Shown here: positions 6,703 to 8,145 of the stretch, in pieces
How positions within the stretch are numbered: position 1 is the first letter of the stretch
How the letters are laid out: each line of letters opens with the position of its first letter
DNA from: Gammaproteobacteria bacterium
GTDB taxonomy: Bacteria > Pseudomonadota > Gammaproteobacteria > HK1
Length of the DNA stretch: 8,145 bases
Assembly (NCBI GenBank): GCA_020444775.1
Contig: JAGRHX010000403.1
Location: forward strand, 1-8,145
Direction of reading: 5' to 3'
Program-made: the position numbers and the translations under genes
Notes under the pieces: model-generated
What the model was told of the DNA's origin: nothing
The model's database searches: none
Seen by the model: only the letters and a program-made list of their open reading frames with translations

Positions 6703-7587
6703 ATGCAAATGCGCCTTGCTGCCGGCTTCGTTCTTGCGCTGAGCCTGTGTCAGGCACAGGCTGCCGAGGTCGAGACACAGCGAATGGGAAGCAGTCGTGT
6801 AGCACTCGCCAACCCACACGATTTGAAGCTCTCCCCCGACGGCCGGTATCTACTGGTCAGCGACGTCGACAACAATCGGGTTGCGATCCTCGACCCGCAC
6901 ACCCTCGATGAGATGGGCAGCTTTGGCGCCGATCACCAATCGGGCACCCACGACGTCGATTTCGATGCCGAGGGCCACGTCTACGTGGCGGACACGCACA
7001 ACAACCGGGTGACCATCTACACGCTGCAGGACACCAGAGCCCGATTGGTCGGCACGCTCGAATCGTCGCTGCGTGGGCCCGAAGGCGTGCTCGCGCATCC
7101 GAACGGACGCATCTATGTCGCAGGTGCGTGGTCCGGAACGGTGGTCGCCTACGCGCGTGACGGCGGCCAGGCCCGGGTGGTCGCCGAGCTCCGCGGTCTA
7201 TCCTCCCCGCATGATCTGGAGCTCGCCGCCAACGGTGACATCTGGCTGGCCGATGCCGGCAATGACCGACTCCTGCTGCTCTCACCCGAGCTCGAGATCA
7301 AGCGTGTGCTCGAGGGCCCGCCCTATGAGTTCGACGGCGTACGCTACCTGGACCTCAGCGCCGACGGCAGCCTCGTGGTGGCCGACAAGAACAATCATCA
7401 AATCAAGGTGATCGGTGCCGACGGGGAGCTGCTCGCGGTGCTCGGTGACGGACGTGCCGATGACGGGCCGGACGGATTCAGGACACCGGAGGGTATCGAG
7501 CTCGGCGACGGCCTGCTCTGGATCTCCGACTCCGGTAACGATCGAATCTTGAAGTATCGATTCCATATCAGGTCGACCACGCGTTGA
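6703..7587 (+). CDS. Secreted NHL-repeat beta-propeller protein
   Basis: A 294-residue protein. Residues 1-20 are a clear signal peptide (MQMRLAAGFVLALSLCQAQA, cleavage near AQA|AE), so the product is exported. The rest consists of six NHL repeats with the usual pattern of a proline-histidine or proline-glutamate turn, a G-x-hydrophobic-V-A-D strand and an N-N-R/N-D-R corner: about 38-75 (SDVDNNRVAILD), 82-110 (VADTHNNRVTIY), 128-160 (IYVAGAWSGTVVAYA), 170-205 (LADAGNDRLLLLS), 213-248 (VADKNNHQIKVIG) and 258-290 (ISDSGNDRILKYRF). Six repeats are enough for a closed six-bladed propeller that fills the whole mature protein, with no added catalytic domain. NHL propellers mostly bind proteins, peptides or other ligands, and a few act as lyases or lactonases; no activity can be named here. 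The third repeat is the most degenerate. It is divergent from the FG-GAP gene and apparently monocistronic, since a 262-bp gap follows. Confidence 0.92.
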   Translation: MQMRLAAGFVLALSLCQAQAAEVETQRMGSSRVALANPHDLKLSPDGRYLLVSDVDNNRVAILDPHTLDEMGSFGADHQSGTHDVDFDAEGHVYVADTHNNRVTIYTLQDTRARLVGTLESSLRGPEGVLAHPNGRIYVAGAWSGTVVAYARDGGQARVVAELRGLSSPHDLELAANGDIWLADAGNDRLLLLSPELEIKRVLEGPPYEFDGVRYLDLSADGSLVVADKNNHQIKVIGADGELLAVLGDGRADDGPDGFRTPEGIELGDGLLWISDSGNDRILKYRFHIRSTTR

Positions 7588-7590
7588 TGC

Positions 7591-7611
7591 CGTGGTTTCG
7601 CGGCGGCCACG
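7591..7611 (+). terminator. Hairpin just after the NHL stop, possible terminator element
   Basis: CGTGG (7591-7595) pairs with CCACG (7607-7611), and two G-U pairs can extend the stem to 7 bp with a 7-nt loop. It begins 3 nt after the NHL stop codon, the right place for a 3'-end structure, but no run of T follows, so it is not a canonical intrinsic terminator. A second inverted repeat GCAGCC-N13-GGCTGC (7628-7652) follows, also without a T-run. Confidence 0.3.
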
Positions 7612-7653
7612 CTGGCAGAATGACCGGGCAGCCTGCCTGACAACCTGGCTGCT

Positions 7654-7794
7654 ATGCATCTGGGGCTGCTCCGTATCCACGATGCGAGCGGCCTACCCCG
7701 GATGATTGTCCGGATGATTGTCCCGCTGACCGTCTCGATGATCGTCACGATGTTTGTCCCGGTGGATTGCCAATACGCGCGTTGCACGGCGTAG
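7654..7794 (+). CDS. Possible small hydrophobic ORF (46 aa) spanning the tandem repeat, doubtful
   Basis: From ATG 7654 to the TAG at 7792-7794 this frame encodes 46 residues. Its middle reads RMIVRMIVPLTVSMIVTMFV, a four-residue hydrophobic periodicity that comes directly from the 12-bp DNA repeat and is long enough to span a membrane. There is no recognisable ribosome site upstream of the ATG, and the sequence matches no family I know. It may be a chance reading of repeat DNA. It is listed because it fills most of the gap between the NHL and MBL genes and reads in the same direction. Confidence 0.18.
   Translation: MHLGLLRIHDASGLPRMIVRMIVPLTVSMIVTMFVPVDCQYARCTA
7698..7757. repeat. Degenerate 12-bp tandem repeat, five units
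   Basis: Two identical copies of CCGGATGATTGT (7698-7709, 7710-7721) are followed in phase by CCCGCTGACCGT (8 of 12 identical), CTCGATGATCGT (9 of 12) and CACGATGTTTGT (9 of 12); a sixth copy from 7758 is barely recognisable (6 of 12). The unit is a multiple of three, so any reading frame across it stays open and gives a four-residue repeat. It lies in the noncoding gap between the NHL and MBL genes. Confidence 0.8.
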
Positions 7795-7837
7795 TGGGTC
7801 GCAATGACGGGTCCCATGCCCAATTCCAGGCCCGAGT

Positions 7838-7844
7838 AGGAGGT
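7838..7844 (+). promoter_or_regulatory. Ribosome binding site of the MBL-fold gene
   Basis: AGGAGGT, a near-perfect Shine-Dalgarno sequence, lies 5 nt before the ATG at 7850 and fixes the start of the metallo-hydrolase. Confidence 0.85.
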
Positions 7845-7849
7845 CGAGC

Positions 7850-8145
7850 ATGTTGAGCTGGCAGGTCGGAGAGGTGCGCATCACCTGTATCGTCGAGACG
7901 GTCTGGCCGGTCTCGCCCAAGTTCCTGTTCCCACAGGTCGACCGCGAGCGCCTCGGGCACATGCACTGGCTCAAGCCGCACTTCGTCGACGAGCAGAACC
8001 GCATGCTGCTCAGCATCCATGCCCTGCTCATCCAGAGCCAGGGTCAATGCATCATGGTCGACACCTGTCTGGGCAACGACAAGCAGCGCGACATCGAGGC
8101 CTGGCACATGCGTAGCGGTCCGTTCCTCGAGCAGATGCGCGGCGC
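7850..8145 (+). CDS. MBL-fold metallo-hydrolase, N-terminal part (3' end beyond window)
   Basis: The first 98 codons are present. The N-terminus MLSWQVGEVRITCIVET and the segment LKPHFVDEQNRMLLSIHALL (41-60) followed by GQCIMVDTCLGNDK (65-78) follow the early beta strands of a family of MBL-fold hydrolases, with D71 in the conserved VDTC-x-GN turn. The metal-binding HxHxDH motif should lie just beyond the right edge, so catalytic competence cannot be judged. Relatives of this type are hydrolases of lactone- or ester-like substrates, sometimes annotated as lactonases; the substrate is unknown. No signal peptide is seen, so it is likely cytoplasmic. The gene follows the NHL gene on the same strand after 262 bp and probably has its own promoter, though I could not locate one. 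Confidence 0.87.
   Translation, partial: MLSWQVGEVRITCIVETVWPVSPKFLFPQVDRERLGHMHWLKPHFVDEQNRMLLSIHALLIQSQGQCIMVDTCLGNDKQRDIEAWHMRSGPFLEQMRG

Noticed and set aside
7745..8107. Minus-strand open frame (120 codons) antisense to the MBL-fold gene
   Set aside because: The plus-strand gene has a near-perfect ribosome site and recognisable MBL-family sequence; the antisense frame has neither.

Overview
The window is high-GC bacterial DNA with dense coding and good Shine-Dalgarno sites. The families present (an ABC1/UbiB-type kinase-like protein, a TauD/TfdA-type oxygenase, FG-GAP and NHL propellers, a VPLP-type C-terminal tail) fit a proteobacterium, perhaps an environmental gammaproteobacterium. 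No rRNA or other phylogenetic marker is present, so this placement is an inference. I saw no tRNA, rRNA, insertion sequence, integrase, phage gene or CRISPR array.

Layout. The left three quarters is read on the minus strand. A very large exported protein (6480 down to 2101, 1459 aa) has 14 FG-GAP/integrin-alpha-like repeats, then four thrombospondin-type-3-like calcium motifs and a hydrophobic C-terminal tail. It is followed after 66 bp by a non-heme iron TauD/TfdA-type dioxygenase (2034-1024), and after about 100 bp by an AarF/UbiB family protein (922 to beyond the left edge). The right quarter is read on the plus strand. It holds a secreted six-repeat NHL propeller (6703-7587), a 262-bp gap with a degenerate 12-bp tandem repeat, and the first 98 codons of an MBL-fold metallo-hydrolase that runs off the right edge.

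How the genes may relate. The two propeller proteins are divergently transcribed from one 222-bp intergenic region that carries a perfect 6-bp inverted repeat. Both appear exported, so a shared envelope or extracellular role is possible but unproven. The three minus-strand genes are co-directional with modest gaps and could be co-transcribed; nothing shows a functional link between the surface protein and the two cytoplasmic proteins downstream. I do not see a clearly new multi-gene system. The features most worth a second look are the 14-repeat surface protein, whose count equals two seven-bladed propellers, and the small tandem repeat in the 7588-7849 gap, which lies in a short hydrophobic reading frame.
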